Below, piece after piece: positions 45,630 to 57,688 of a DNA stretch of 64,000 nt. Position numbers and translations under genes: made by a program. The stretch comes from Silene latifolia (taxonomy: Eukaryota > Streptophyta > Magnoliopsida > Caryophyllales > Caryophyllaceae), in contig NC_133538.1 in assembly GCF_048544455.1 (NCBI RefSeq), forward strand, positions 453,171,311-453,235,310, given 5' to 3'. Position 1 is the first letter of the stretch; each line of letters begins with the position of its first letter. The notes under the pieces were generated by a model, which saw nothing but the letters and a program-made list of their open reading frames with translations, searched no databases and was not told where the DNA came from.

Positions 45630-45634
45630 CCCAC

Positions 45635-46618
45635 ACTTATTATAAACCATAACATCACCCTAAAGAAAGGTGGAGGAGTCTAGTCAATTTATACCAACCG
45701 AACCTCAACTGAGAAACATCAGCTCTATTTCTCACATCACAGTTTTACCACCATAAGTGTTCCATTAGCATTCTTACTTATTGAGAATCTTCAATAGTAT
45801 GTGTATAAGGCACTCATTCCTATTGTTCAAGGTTTGCCACATACTTATTCATATTAGTATACTACCATTGACCTTCATGCCCAAATGTCTAACCAGCTCA
45901 ATGCTCTTCCATTTTATGATATTAAGATCAAGCAAACGTAAAACTAGAAGACCAGTAGTTAGCTAGGCTACAAGCTTCGTAAAAAAAAAACGTTACTCGA
46001 CCCAATATTTGTTCTCTCCCTCTTTCCCCAAGTCCTTGTGCACTCTCATCATCAAATCAAGCCTAATATTATCAAGATGGTCGAGAGTACTCTCTGTAAG
46101 AAGCTGATCACTCTTAACTCTTTCATTGTTACCTCAAATGTGGTGGGAGCAGTTCGTAAATAAGTATTACCTCCAAATGCCATAAGTCAACATCAACTCC
46201 CTCAAAACAGCAGCATATGCATTGAACTCAAGTAAACCCAAAGCATGCTAGAATTTATATTTCAAATTATATATAAAGAAAATATACAACATATGTAAAA
46301 GGGTACTTATAACTTGCAATACTTTGAATAATACCGACAGACAAATGAGAGAGGAGACATACAAACCAGTTACTTGCAAAATACCACTTTCTATGTAAAT
46401 TTCTATTATGACAATGAATATAGCAAGACTCAAAAATAGGAAGAAACCAAATGAGCAAGCAACATGCAAAAATTATTGCAAAACATGCCGTCTACTTAGA
46501 ATTTTTCTACCTAAGAGAATCCAACCAAAAACTGTAAAATGCAACTTAGTGTCAAAATAAACAGGATACATAGAAAATTAACTCTAACATCAATCTCCCC
46601 GGCAACGGCGCCAAAATT
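45635..46618 (-). mobile_element. Tat/Athila-type derivative, right part of interior with primer site
   Basis: Continues the element interrupted by the solo LTR. The joined flank reads as a purine tract on the minus strand (GTGTGGGGGAG). No coding. The primer site 46596-46613 reads TGGCGCCGTTGCCGGGGA on the minus strand, complementary to the Asp tRNA 3' end as in Athila/Tat elements. Confidence 0.7.
46596..46613 (-). other. Primer binding site, Asp tRNA
   Basis: An 18-base match to the tRNA-Asp 3' end on the minus strand, five bases from the LTR that starts (plus) TGATACGAGTCG at 46619. Confidence 0.85.
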
Positions 46619-48010
46619 TGATACGAGTCGTTAAGCGTATACAAATTAGTAATTTATAATCCTATCTTAACCTCAAAAATACATACATAGTAAAGGATAA
46701 GTAGGGTCGATCCCTAGAGAGATTGGAAAACTAATTAACTATGCAGTAATATTTACAAACTAACTTACATATTCACATGCTATTAACATATTTATGTGAT
46801 TGGAGGGTTTCAATTGGTGATTTTAAGTGAACTATGATTAACTAATTCTATTCTAATATGGGAAGTGAACCAAGCAACTCAATTAAGCTCATAATATTCA
46901 AGTTACGTGTCGATCGTCTAGCAAATATTCAGTTTAACAATAGGTTAACTGTAGAGAATTTAGCCGCTAAAAACTCCCAATCTTTCCTTACTTTTAATCG
47001 GTAGCGAGCCGCTCGACTACCAATATTAACTAACCAATTACACGCAAGTTTCAAGGTTCCGCAAGCTGACTAGCCGCATTAAGAATTAGAAAGACCTCAT
47101 TAACCATATTAATTATCAAAGTGTTATCAATACTCAAACAATTAACATATCTAATTATACTCCCAGTTTAGTCTAGTGACATCATTGCAGTCCTAAAATA
47201 AACTAGTCGCTACTCGGTTAATTAATCTAACGCCGCGCCAAATTAATCAACTAGCAATCGGTTTGTACCATCCACGATTAAAACGAGTATAATGAGAATA
47301 CCATAAAACGAATATAGCTTAAGACGAAATTAACGATTAATAACTGAAAGATTAGTTCAACAAGGTTCCCAAATTCACAGCAACAAACTGAAATTAACTA
47401 GTTAAGATGAGAACTAATAAATTGAGTACAGAAAACCGTCCCTTGTTTCGGTTGCAACGCCTCCGCAAGTCAGCCTCCTATCTTCCTCCGGGTCGGAGCC
47501 GCTCCACCCGTTGGACTGCTCCATCTTGAATTACATCATCGTCGATTCCTATCGCCGGATTTTGGGTTTATTCTGCGTATACTTGCTTGCGTCAATTAAG
47601 GTACCAGTATCGGGTATTTATACATAAATTCTGGTCGGAGTTTGGGTAAAATTCGGGGATAAGTTTTGTAGCAATATAGGATAGATTTTGTGCGTGAAAT
47701 ACGGGAAGAGATCGAATTTGAGACAGAATTGGAGTTCATCGCTGTGTTCTTCTCGTAGCTTCTGTGTCTTCTAATTTTTGCTTCTTTGTTTAATTCCTTC
47801 GCCCAATTTCTAAAGTCATGGGCTGCCAAACTCCGTGGAATTAATTATTGAATTATTACATACGTGCCTGCTTGCGTGCTTCTTTATTTCCTATGCTTCG
47901 TTCTTATTTTGTTCCTTGGTCCGTTTTACACATACTCGAGTCATACTTTTGATCCATTAAGCGCGTCATTCGGCCCATTCTCTTCCGTCTTGCAATCTAG
48001 TATTACCAAA
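46619..48010 (-). mobile_element. 5' LTR of Tat/Athila-type element (right limit approximate)
   Basis: Plus-strand start TGATACGAG next to the primer site. A GGGTCGATCCCTAGAG motif at about 46708 is usual close to the U5 end in these LTRs. The outer limit is guessed at about 48010 (ACCAAAACACA), as no partner LTR or duplication was found. No coding. Confidence 0.6.
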
Positions 48011-48299
48011 ACACACTAAGTCAACTTATTTATATTTAATATAATAATATTGGTAATTAAATTCCGAAACTAACGAATATATAATATATAGCTCAAATAA
48101 TGCTAAAGACGACCGTAAAAATATATAGATAAAAGGTATAAATATGAGTAAATATTGTCTTATCACTTTAATTACTCTCCATTTTAATCTAGGAGAGTTC
48201 TTTTAGTCATATATCATAAGAATGAAGTTTAATTTAAGAATTGAAATAGAAACATGAAATTTAGAATTTTGAGCCAAGACTAAGAATAAAGGGTTGAGT

Positions 48300-48779
48300 T
48301 TCTGGGGTCGGCAGCATAATTTTGGCACACCACACAGCAACCTTCCTTCCAATTTAATGATCTTAAGAAATGAAGATCTGAAGTTTGTGCTTCCTTTCTT
48401 ACAGATTTTTTATTGGTTGTGGAATCTATTTTATTCTAACTTTTGAAGTTTTTTATCTTTTACTTTTGTTGAGGTGCAGTCTTTGGGCTTATTTTTTTTT
48501 TGTTCTTGTAATGGTTTGTCTAGATCTTTAGAAAAAGATCTATGTTGTTGTGCTCTCAACTCTCTTTGTTTTCTGGAACTTTTTCATGTGGGTTGTGTTT
48601 TAGACTCTCTCTTTTGAGAGTCACTTTGCTCTGGCCCTTCATCTTCTTCTTCCCCATATTTGGTTTGCCTGGTATTTTGGAACTCCGAGATTTCCTTTTA
48701 CCTTTCTCATCCATAAGGATGTTATTGGTTGATCTAAAGATCAACCTAGTTTCCTTTCCATAAAAAAAAGAAAAAAAAA
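48300..48779 (+). mobile_element. Probable LINE/SINE 3' end with A-rich tail
   Basis: T-rich 3'-UTR-like sequence followed by an interrupted A run (about 48762-48779). No RT sequence is left, so the class is uncertain and the left limit is arbitrary. Confidence 0.4.
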
Positions 48780-48792
48780 TAGCTTCTAAAAA

Positions 48793-48856
48793 GAGACAAT
48801 TTCGAAAATCAAAAGAAGACGAGAAAAAAGATGGGGAGAGACAATTTCGAAAATCA
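48793..48856. repeat. Short direct repeat
   Basis: GAGACAATTTCGAAAATCA at 48793-48811 and again at 48838-48856. Confidence 0.8.
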
Positions 48857-49199
48857 TTATTTCCCAGCTAAATGAAATACGGTAGGGTCCTCTAACATGG
48901 GCAAATAATACGTCCCCTAAAAAATACGTAGATGGAAAAAGTGTATGAAAAAATATATACAGGCGAGAAAAAAAGATGAAATTTAAAAAAATGGGATCAA
49001 ATGTTAGGTGGCGAAACTAGAAACATTAAATGAGGTAGGACCCCTTCAGAAATCAAGGAAATAGATTTATTTATAAATTCCTTATCTTTACTCGTGACAC
49101 GTTCATATTTACGATGTTGAAAAGGACACTTTGACACTAAGTGTAACTCTATCATCTTCCCTATTTTCACTACACACTGCAGTACTTCACTTCCCTCTC

Positions 49200-49622
49200 T
49201 TAGAGCATGTACAATAGAGAGGATTGTGACTCCTCTTAGCACACACTCTCCTCTTAGAGGAGGTCCTCTCTATTGTGGAAGTAATGTAGAAGATCCTCTT
49301 AGTAAGAGGATGAAGAGGTCTTCCACTAATTTTAGAGAAAGTTTTGTCTTGGCCTTTGTGCTATTCAACCAATCAATATTGTCATATATTATTATTTTCT
49401 TATATTTTTTTTTACAAAAGTTGAAGGTTAGAGTGTAGTGATTAATATAAGAGGAAGAAGAAGTTTTCCTCTCTATTGTGGAAAAATGTAAGAAAAATAT
49501 AGAGGAAGAGGATGAAGGTAGTGGAAAATGAGGTGGTTAAAAAGTGAATGAGGTGTCAAGAAAATAGAAGGGGAGAAAAAAATTAAGAGGATCAAAAGCT
49601 CTCACTATTTTCTATGCACTCC
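49200..49622. mobile_element. Probable MITE with GAGCATGTACAATAG-type end
   Basis: The left end resembles the GAGCAT..CAA.AG ends of many plant MITEs. A weak inverted match is at about 49598-49622 (CTCTCACTATTTTCTATGCACTC). Inside, ACAATAGAGAGGA and its complement form a hairpin at 49211-49277, and another TCCTCTCTATTGT is at about 49468. Superfamily and duplication not resolved. Confidence 0.5.
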
Positions 49623-49639
49623 ACTTCTCTATCTGACAT

Positions 49640-50488
49640 TGTCAGTCACCTTGAACATTCCTGAGGAGCAGGTTGCTAAAAAAACTATTCTTTTCCTTAA
49701 TTTTTGTTTTCGAAAGCAAACACACATTGTTGAAAGGTCGTAGTGTGAAGTAAAATGTAATCAACTCACTATTTAGGGAAAAATTATCACGGTTTTGGTC
49801 AAGAAAACACACAAATTGTCTTGCAAAATGATTAGAATTGAGTGACTTGGATATGACTTAATCTAAGCACTAAGCCACTAGATTAAGCCTAAGAGGAATC
49901 CAAGCACTAAGCAATGGAATCACTCAACTATAAGCACAAAGCAATAGAGGGTTTTCTAGCACTAAGCAAAGAAGATTAGTAGAAAGCAATGCTTCTAACT
50001 TGTGTTTATAATTCATCAAATCTGAATTTTACATGAGGAGAGCCTTGCTTTTATAGACCAAGCCAAGCAATCCTCACCCTTCATCTAACCTAGCATCTAA
50101 CGGTCCAAAAGACCCTAGAAATTCCGGTACAAAAGTGGCCCCAAGGCCTTACACAAAGTTCTTACACAAGTTGAAATTCAAATGAAAAAGTAAAAAAGTA
50201 AACTAATAAGACAATGATTATTTATATACCCTTGAGAGCTTCAATGGTCCGGACATATTGGTATCTAAGAGCTAGAGTGCATAAAAAGGGCTCAAGAAAT
50301 TGTCTGGACAGTTTGGGAAACTTGAATGTGACCCTTGTACTTGATCTTGCAAACCGTATATAGGAGGGCCACCCGGTTTGTGGAAGTCTTTTGCACAAGA
50401 TTTAATCCTTTCCAAGACAAAAGCTCTTAGAAAAAAGGACTTTAAATTGTTCATAGAAGGATCCTAGGTCATAAAATACCACATGTTT
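49640..50488 (-). mobile_element. Probable 3' LTR region of the chromovirus at 50489-54390
   Basis: No coding. On the minus strand TCTATAAAAGCAAGG (about 50046-50060) is a strong TATA box, as in an LTR promoter. Repeated AAGCACTAAGC motifs lie at about 49866-49970. The exact LTR ends could not be set because the 5' LTR is outside the window. Confidence 0.5.
50046..50060 (-). promoter_or_regulatory. TATA box of putative LTR promoter
   Basis: TATAAAAGCAAG on the minus strand, inside the presumed LTR. Confidence 0.45.
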
Positions 50489-51436
50489 TTAGACGGATTT
50501 CGAATTGGACCTCAAACTGGCCGAAGGACCAAAACCGGGTACAATGTGGCTTGATGTGGTTTGTTTTGCTTCAATCACCCCTTCTTGAAAAGGATTTGTC
50601 CTTAAATCCTCGACATTATCATCACTAAGCTCTTCATAATAAGGACTTAAATCCCCAATGTTGAATGTACCATGGACTCCATAATCTCCGGGAAGATTAA
50701 TCTTGTATGCGTTAGGGCCAATTTTCTCAAGAACTTCAAATGAACCATCGGCTCTTGGCATGAGTTTGTTCTTTCTTTTGTCGGGAAATCTTTCCTTTCT
50801 TAAGTGCAACCACACGAGATATCCGGGTTCAAAAATTTTGGATTTCTTAGAACCCTTGGACTTAGCCTTGTGAACCTCATTGCTCCTCTCAATTTGCTTC
50901 TTGACTTGTTCATGGATATGGAGCATTTGTTAAGCCCTCTTCTTAGCATCATAATCGATAGTGTTCCTCTTGATGGGTGCCAAATCCGTGGGCATCATTG
51001 GGTTGAGGCCATAGACCACCTCGAATGGAGACTTGTCCGTGGTTGTAGAAGGAGCTCGGTTGAAGGCAAATTCGGCTTGAGCTAGCTTGAGATCCCAATC
51101 TTTCAAGGACTTGGTAACCGTGCACCTAAGTATCCTCCCCAAAGTATTGTTGGTAATTTCCGTTTGGCCATTGGTTTGGGGGTGATAGGAGGTGCTAAAG
51201 CGTATCCTAGTCTTGAGTAGCTTCCATAAGGTCCTCCAAAAGTGGCTCATGAACTTAGAGTCCCTATCCGAGACAATAGATTTGGGAATACCATGGAGCT
51301 TGACCACTTCTTTGAAATAGAGCTCGACCACACTAGCTCCATCCTCCGTTTTCTTACAAGCAATAAAGTGTGCCATTTTGCTAAAACGATCCACAACCAC
51401 CATGATGGAGTCTTTAACTCTTTGAGTTCTTGGCAA
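50489..51436 (-). pseudogene. Chromovirus integrase core and C-terminus
   Basis: Two open pieces (50930-51436 and 50489-50926) in one frame, split by a stop at 50930. The core shows the second D (SIVSDRDSKF) and E (YHPQTNGQTEITNNTLGRILR); the first D region and zinc domain are in the broken part at 51440-51660. The C-terminal part has GYLVWLHLRKERFP and DGSFEVLEKIGPNAYKINLP, the usual GPY/F-like module. I see no clear chromodomain after it. Confidence 0.88.
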
Positions 51437-51664
51437 ATTAAAGCAACAATGAAATCCATGCTAATATCCTCCCAATGGTTGATTTGGGACGGGTAGAGGA
51501 GTATAGGGACCTGTTTGGAAGTAAGCTTTTGATTGTTGACAAGGAGCACACCTCTTGATCACATCTTGGACATCTCCAAGCATTTTTTGCCAATAGAATT
51601 GCTCTTGGAGGATGTCATAAGTCTTTTGAATGACAAAGTGACCGGAAAGACCATTAGAGTGTAC

Positions 51665-52391
51665 TTATCTCACCAATAGACTTCTATAAGGCCCCCTTGG
51701 ATTGCACAACCGGTTTCCATAGAACAAGAAGCCATTTTGAGATAAGTACTTGCTTTTAATTTTAATTTGGCCTCCTTGAAGTAGCTCCCACTCCTCTTTG
51801 AAATCCGGATCCTCTTGGCATAACTCTTTCATGTGCTCAAACCTACCCAAGGACTCTTTGCTCCATAAAACTCAACATAATGAACCTCATAGACAAGGCA
51901 TCCGCCACTACATTGTATTTCGCTTCTATGTATTTGCTTGAAAAGTTGAAAGATTGTAGAAATTCTACCCATTTAGCATGCCTATGATTGAGCTTGTGTT
52001 GACCATTGATATATTTGAGAGTCTCATGATCCGAATGGAGCACAAAGGGTCGTGGCTTCAAGTAGTGGCTCCAATGGGTCAAGGCTCAAATAATGTCATA
52101 GAACTCCTTGTCATATGTTGAATAATTGATCTTGGCTCCAATCAATTTCTCACTAAAGTAGGCAATAGGCTTGTGTTCTTGCAAGAGTACGGCTCATATC
52201 CCAATCAAACTAGCATCACACTCAACTTCAAATAACTTATTGAAATTGGGCAAGGAGAGGATAGGTGATTCACAAAGTAACCTCTTGATGGCGTTGAAGG
52301 ACTCCTCGACTTTCTCCCTCCATTTTAACTCCCCTTTATTCATACATTCGGTTATGGGAGCCATGATGGTGCTAAAATCCTTGATAAACCT
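51665..52391 (-). pseudogene. Chromovirus RT C-terminus, RNase H and linker
   Basis: From the MITE leftward come [16 protein letters not shown] (RT thumb), [10 protein letters not shown] (RNase H D), [20 protein letters not shown] and [15 protein letters not shown] (RNase H end), then a linker in another frame (51665-51850). Stops at 52194 and 51843 and one frameshift inactivate it. Confidence 0.85.
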
Positions 52392-52400
52392 CCTATAAAA

Positions 52401-52597
52401 CAATTGGTCTCCCTTGTGACGGGTTACCATTTGTGACGGATATTTTGTGAGATAAAATGGTAACCAAATGGGTTAGTGGAGAAAGGGGACCACATGAATA
52501 GTGTTGCAGAGAGAGAAAAAGTGGGTACATTGTGAGGTAAAATGGTATCCGTCTTCAGCTTGTGACGGATATGTCATGTCTTCAATGAGAATTTGTG
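52401..52597. mobile_element. MULE-type MITE, 197 bp, in RT (9 bp TSD)
   Basis: CCTATAAAA occurs at 52392-52400 and 52598-52606 on both sides. The ends CAATTGGTCTCCC and GAGAATTTGTG are partly inverted, and TTGTGACGG motifs lie close inside each end. Removing the MITE with one duplication (206 bp) restores the RT frame, so the boundaries are firm. The 9 bp duplication points to Mutator-like transposition. It is non-coding. Confidence 0.88.
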
Positions 52598-52606
52598 CCT
52601 ATAAAA

Positions 52607-53512
52607 AGGGGCTAGGCCGTGGAAGCTCCTCATATCCGTGATGGTCCTTGGTGTTGGCCATGTTTTTATTGCTTTAACCTTCTCTTGATCAACAAGAATG
52701 CCTTGATTGGAGACGATGAAACCCAAGAATTGGACTTCATTTTGCATAAAATAACACTTTTCAAGCTTGCCATATAACTTATGCTCTCTAAGAGTTTCAA
52801 ACAACACTTGCAAATGTTTGAAATGCTCCTCTTTGGAAGGACCATAGACCAAGATATCATCAAAGTAAACAACCACAAATTAACCCAAATAAGGTCTAAG
52901 TACCTCGGTCATGAGCCTCATGAATGTGCTATGTGCATTGGAGAGACCAAATGGCATCACAAGCCATTCATATAACCCATACTTAGTCTTGAAAGCCGTT
53001 TTCCATTCATTTCCCTCTTTGATTCTTACTTGATGGTACCCTTGCCTCAAATATATCTTTGAGAACACTTGAGCTCCACTTAGCTCATCTAGAATGTCAT
53101 CAAGCCTAGGTATAGGAAACCTATACTTGATAGTGATGTTGTTGATAGCTCTACTATCGGTACACATTCTCCAAGACCCATCTTTCTTTGGCACAAGCAA
53201 GGCCGGGACAGCACAAGGACTAAGACTTTCCCTCACAAAGCCCTTGTTCATAAGTTCCCCAATTTGTTGTTGTAGCTCTTGAGAGGCCTTTGGATCACTC
53301 CTATATGCGGCCTTGTTAGGAAGTGTAGCACTCGGAATGAAATCAATTTGATGATCAAAACCTCTAAGAGGAGGCAAGCCACTTGGGAGCTCACTTGGAA
53401 ACACGTCCTCATAGGCATTGAGGAGCTCTCGGATATCCCTTGGAAAGGCCATTTCTTTCTCCCAAAACATGTCTTTTGCCACTAGAACATAGATATCATC
53501 TTCCCCTTTCAA
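52607..53512 (-). pseudogene. Chromovirus reverse transcriptase
   Basis: Starts with the pre-RT linker (DIRELLNAYEDVFPSELPSGLPPLRG). Fingers LLVPKKDGSWRMCTDSRAIN, motif A FSKIYLRQGYHQV (D replaced by Y, a loss of a catalytic residue), motif B VMPFGLSNAHSTF. A stop at 52880 precedes motif C (VVYFDDILVYGPS), in the same frame. Ends at the MITE. Confidence 0.88.
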
Positions 53513-53515
53513 TTC

Positions 53516-54390
53516 TTATAACATTTCGGCCTCATTGATTAACAAGACCTCTCTTGATGGTTCAATCATGGAAGCTAGGTGGTGTTGTTGGTTTGAGGGA
53601 TGGTGGTAATGGTGAAAGGATAATTTTATTTGAGCAAAATTTGAAAGTGTAGGTGTTATCCCTCCCATGGTGGACCGAGTCCCTATCAAACTCCCAAGGC
53701 CTAACAAATAAGAGGTGACAAGCATCCATGGCTAGAACATCACAAAGAGCCTCATCTACATAGTTTTTGCCAATGGAAAAAGGTACCAAACATAGCTTAT
53801 CAACCCTCACCTTGGCCCCTTTGTTAAGCCATCTCAATTTTTAAGGACATGGGTGGTCTTGTGTTGTTAGGGAAAGCTTTTCAACAAGGACACTAGATGC
53901 TACATTGGTACAACTCCCTCCATCACTGATTAGATTACAAACTCTCCCCTTAATGGTGCTCCTAAACCGAAATATTTGTTGTCTTTGGTCCATTTCTAAG
54001 GGTTGGGGTAGTGTATGCATCACTCTCCATGTCACCAGGCTAAGACCCTCATCCGCCATCACTAGTTCCTTCTCCTTGGTCTCCACGGGTTCCTCCTCCT
54101 CAACACAAACAAGAATCTCATCTACTCTCCTATGATTCACCTCAAAGTCATCTAGGGCTCTCTTGGTTGGACATTCTTTAGCAATATGCCCATAACCTTG
54201 GCATTGGTAACATTTTTTCGGAGGTAAGGTCTTTTTTTGTGGGGTTTCAAGGCCCTTACCCTTGTCAAGTGTGGATGTTTTGGCTTGATTATTGGTCTCT
54301 TTGGGTTTGGTCTCGGCATAGGTGGGTTTAGAGGTCTTCTTCTGGCCCAATTTTTCCACCCCTAAAGCTATATTCACGGTGAGTCTAAGG
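53516..54390 (-). pseudogene. Chromovirus gag C-terminus and protease
   Basis: Gag end with CCHC knuckle CYQCQGYGHIAKEC at about residue 65 of the 53841-54401 piece, then an acidic linker and the protease start ISDGGSCTNVASSVLVEKLSL. It continues after a stop at 53841 with WLNKGAKVRVDKL..IGKNYVDEALCDVLAMDACHLLFVRPWEFDRD. It is in a different frame from RT. The right edge (about 54390) is the Copia-1 insertion; codons beyond that belong to the Copia LTR. Confidence 0.85.
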
Positions 54391-55629
54391 TGAAAGATCA
54401 TATATCCATATTAGACTCTCTAATAAAAACTAAATTATCTCATAATTTATCATTTAGGTGATCTATGTAACATGCATGCAAATATAAAAGCATAAAAATG
54501 AAAGTTTAAGGAAAAACAATTTCCTTACATTGATTTTATGGTAAAATGGGCACAAACTACTTCACCTTACTAGTTTGTTCTTGAGCTTATAATAAATGGA
54601 TGATCCTCCTTACAAATCTTCAAAGAGAAGATCTCCTTCAAGATGCACCCAAGAACTTGACCCAAAAACTAACAAGTATTTTACTAGAAACTTGTTAAAA
54701 TTATACCCTTGATATTATTTGTAATATTACTAACACTTCTTAGTAAATATTAATTTTTGTATACTAACAATCTTAGTAAGAGAATGCTCTATTATTTTTA
54801 GAGAGAAAAGATACACATGCAAAGATGCTCAAGTGATGTTGTGTGTAAAAATGAACAAACATCTTGAGTGTATATGGGGGGAAAACCGGTGGGAGGGGTA
54901 GGTGAGGTGGAGTGTTCAATTTGTCTTATATTTTTAATCTGACATCACATGCAAAATCTATATAAGATAACTTATGGTAGTATATAAAGTAAGGTGAAAT
55001 GATTATGTTCCTAATCATCCACTACTCTATTTTACACGGTCCACTTGCCCATTTAACGGTCCATGTTGGTTCTTATATTTGTCGCACAAATACGCGTAAT
55101 TTTATTTTAAACATCATTTCATGTTTAAATACTTCCATAATTAATTCGTCCAAATCACTCCGTAAATATACGTGTACCACTACACATATTATTTACGTAC
55201 TAATATTAATTACATTAATCAATTAGTACAATTTTAGTTAATTAACAATTAATTAACTAAAACCCGTCTCCCAAAATTTATTATTCAATTATCGCATAAT
55301 TAAATAATAACTGTCGTGCCTCGAGTTCGCAACTCAAAATCTCTATAAAAATAATCGACTAACCTTTTAGTCTATAAATCAAGGGACTAAATAAATTGTA
55401 TCTCATACAATTAATTAGTTGTCAATTGGGGCTCGTTCCTTTAGGTGTGACCGAAAGGGGTCAGTTGATCACCGCCGTCTCACGACAATAACGTCAAACT
55501 CTAGTCAGCCTACCGTTATCGATTTACGTTAATCAACTAACGAGGATCAAATAATTAAATATCTGATGATATTCCATTAATGAGATTTATTATGTAAACG
55601 CACTATTGTGGAGGACACTAACTCCAACA
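54391..55629 (-). mobile_element. Copia-1 3' LTR
   Basis: On the minus strand it starts TGTTGGAG right after the purine tract GGACAAGTGGGATAT, a very common Copia junction. The left limit at 54391 (TGAAAGATC) is chosen because chromovirus gag resumes there; the target bases would be TAAGG (54386-54390). No coding. Confidence 0.75.
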
Positions 55630-56709
55630 ATATCCCACTTGTCCGACACAAGGTGTGCGCTACCGATTATCTTGTCCGTTTTAATCTCCCACTCAATGCA
55701 AGGTGTCTTTCAGGTCGTACTTGCACACGAACATATCGCGAGTGGTTTTCTCCATCGGGAGTGTGACTACCTGACCGGAAAAATCTCTCACAGATTACTT
55801 CCGAGCGTGGCCACGCATTTGTAGTCATTAACTCCTCGAGTGGCCTTGAAATATAGTTTACCCAACGTGGGTGGACAATTCATGTATGCCCTATCTATCC
55901 TATTGCACAATACAGATCACCATGACCTAGTAAATTCCCTTTTGCCCTCCTTTTACGACACGACCTAGGACAAAAACCAAAGTCACTCGGAAACTGCACT
56001 TGCTCAGATAATAGTCTTCAGTCAAAAGAATCGACTCATTAGAACATCTTAGAGATCCCCGCCATGACCAGGCGTCGATAATAGAACTTAGGGACTCTCT
56101 AAATGGTCACTGTCCGGCAAAGTGTCACACACTCTGCCTATGTAATCGACTAGTCATCACGTATGACCTTATGGTGTTGAACAACCATCAATCGACTTAC
56201 AATCAAGTCACTCCGAGACGTCACCTCATTAAGTGACTAGGGACAAAATACAATATTCATCTTATTCAATTGAATAGTGTTCAACATTGTCTCCACAACT
56301 TATTCAGATAAACAAGGTATTTAAATTTTAGTCACACTAAATAAAAGATTCATAAAAGAATAAATGCGAAAACAATGAATGTGATTATCATATATATAAT
56401 AAGAGATACACTATCCAATTATTACATATCCATAATCTAAAGAAAATCTGGTACTCGTCTCAATCCCATAGCGACGACATGACCATCATGCTTAGCCTTT
56501 GATAAAGGCTTGGTTAAAGGATCAGCAATATTATCATCTGTCCCAACCTTACAAATGTCAATTTCATTCCTTTCCACATAATCTCTAATTACATGGTATT
56601 TCCTTTCAATGTGTCTAAATTTGTTACTAGACTTCGGCTCTTTGGCTTGAAAAATAGCACCACTGTTATCACAATATAGATTGATAGGATCTTTGGCGGA
56701 ATGGACTAC
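55630..56709 (-). mobile_element. Copia-1 3' untranslated interior and end of pol
   Basis: About 800 bp of non-coding DNA between pol and LTR, similar to the same part of Copia-2 (57689-58476), so both belong to related families. The rest of Copia-1 was pushed beyond the window by Copia-2. Confidence 0.8.
56437..56709 (-). pseudogene. Copia-1 RNase H C-terminus
   Basis: The last 90 or so codons of a Copia polyprotein: DPINLYCDNSGAIFQAKEP, then a DNIADPLTKPLSK-like segment, ending in MGLRRVPDFL and a stop at 56437-56439. It is cut at its upstream side by the Copia-2 LTR; the coding bases run to the insertion point. The Copia-2 RNase H end is similar in sequence. Confidence 0.85.
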
Positions 56710-56714
56710 TCCTA

Positions 56715-57688
56715 TGTGGGAAATAATCTGTATACTTCCCTTTATATTGAAGGATTATAACGAATTTAACAGTGATGATCAATAGTCATAAACAAATACA
56801 TAAACAAAGTATAAAGGATTCATAATTGACCTTCGGTCCTAGCAAAATTGTCCTATGAATAATATCAAAATTGATATTCGCCTATCAGTTGCACCCAAGA
56901 CGATATGAGATATGCCCTATTGATTATGCTATAATCGATCTAAAATTTTCTGCAAAATTTAGTTGTTTTTGTGTTTTTTCTGATGAGAGAGGAGGCTAGG
57001 TCAAGAAAAAGAATTAGAGTAGACTAATTCTCTCCCTTTCTTTCTTATACTGACCGAAATTTGGAGTCAGTTAGGAAACAATAATCCTTTCCTAATTTCG
57101 GCCATCTAACCGAAATAAGGAGTATATTCTCCTTATTTTTGGTCTTTCCAAAAATATAAAATGTGTTGAATTGTCATCTAGTGAGGATCGAACCCATGAC
57201 CTCTTGGTATGTGTACCCTCACTATTACCACTATGACACATTCATCTTGTTGATATTAAATATAACTGATTATATTTAATTACGAATTAACAGATTAAAT
57301 CGTCCAAGCTAACATTACATATATTTAATTAAATATAACTTATTATATTTAATTTACGAATTGACAGTTAATTCGTCTCAACTAATATTATTTAATTTTC
57401 ATTAAATAATTATCTCATCAACACGTTGACTAACTTTTTAGTCATTTTGGGCATCAATGTGATTATATTTCTATAACCACATTTCTCAAACACATCCTAT
57501 AGGTGTGACCTTTAGGGACCAGTTGATCACCGCCATCTGTATGATAATAACGTCAAACTTTCTAGCAAGCCAACCGTTATTAGGTAAACGTTAATCAACT
57601 GATTAAATATACGAAGTATACCCTTGTGAACCTGTAAGAGATTTACAAATGTTATCACACTAATTTGTGGAGGACACAAGCTCCAACG
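56715..57688 (-). mobile_element. Copia-2 3' LTR (974 bp)
   Basis: Left end TGTGGGAAATAATC, right end ..GCTCCAACG (minus start CGTTGGAG, probably TGTTGGAG with one change). A purine tract GGACAAGTGGGAGTA follows on the minus strand. It cuts the Copia-1 pol frame at 56709-56714; the duplicated target is probably TCCTA (56710-56714). It carries a tRNA-like segment. Confidence 0.85.
57172..57238 (-). other. tRNA-like segment in Copia-2 LTR
   Basis: On the minus strand a 67 bp piece starts TGTCATAGTGGTAATAGTG (A-box-like) and contains GGTTCGATCC (a good B box) with tRNA-like spacing, ending ACTAGATGACA. The ends are inverted (TGTCAT/ATGACA). Arm pairing is incomplete, so it is not a working tRNA gene. 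It may be a tRNA-derived Pol III-type promoter. Confidence 0.5.

Larger units (their letters stand above)
50489..54390 (-). mobile_element. Degraded chromovirus-type Ty3/gypsy element
   Basis: Gag (C-terminal), PR, RT, RH and INT follow one another on the minus strand, in at least four frame segments. A MULE MITE interrupts the RT and Copia-1 interrupts gag at 54390. The rest of gag and the 5' LTR should lie beyond the Copia elements, outside the window. Its protease region (DGGSCTNVASSVLVEKL) is similar to that of the pol-deleted element at 8355. Confidence 0.88.

Noticed and set aside
46248..46469. Membrane-like small protein frame on the minus strand
   Set aside because: AT-rich retroelement interior; hydrophobicity follows from base composition.
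57172..57238. Functional tRNA gene
   Set aside because: A and B boxes are visible, but the acceptor and anticodon arms do not pair properly and it lies in a Copia LTR.
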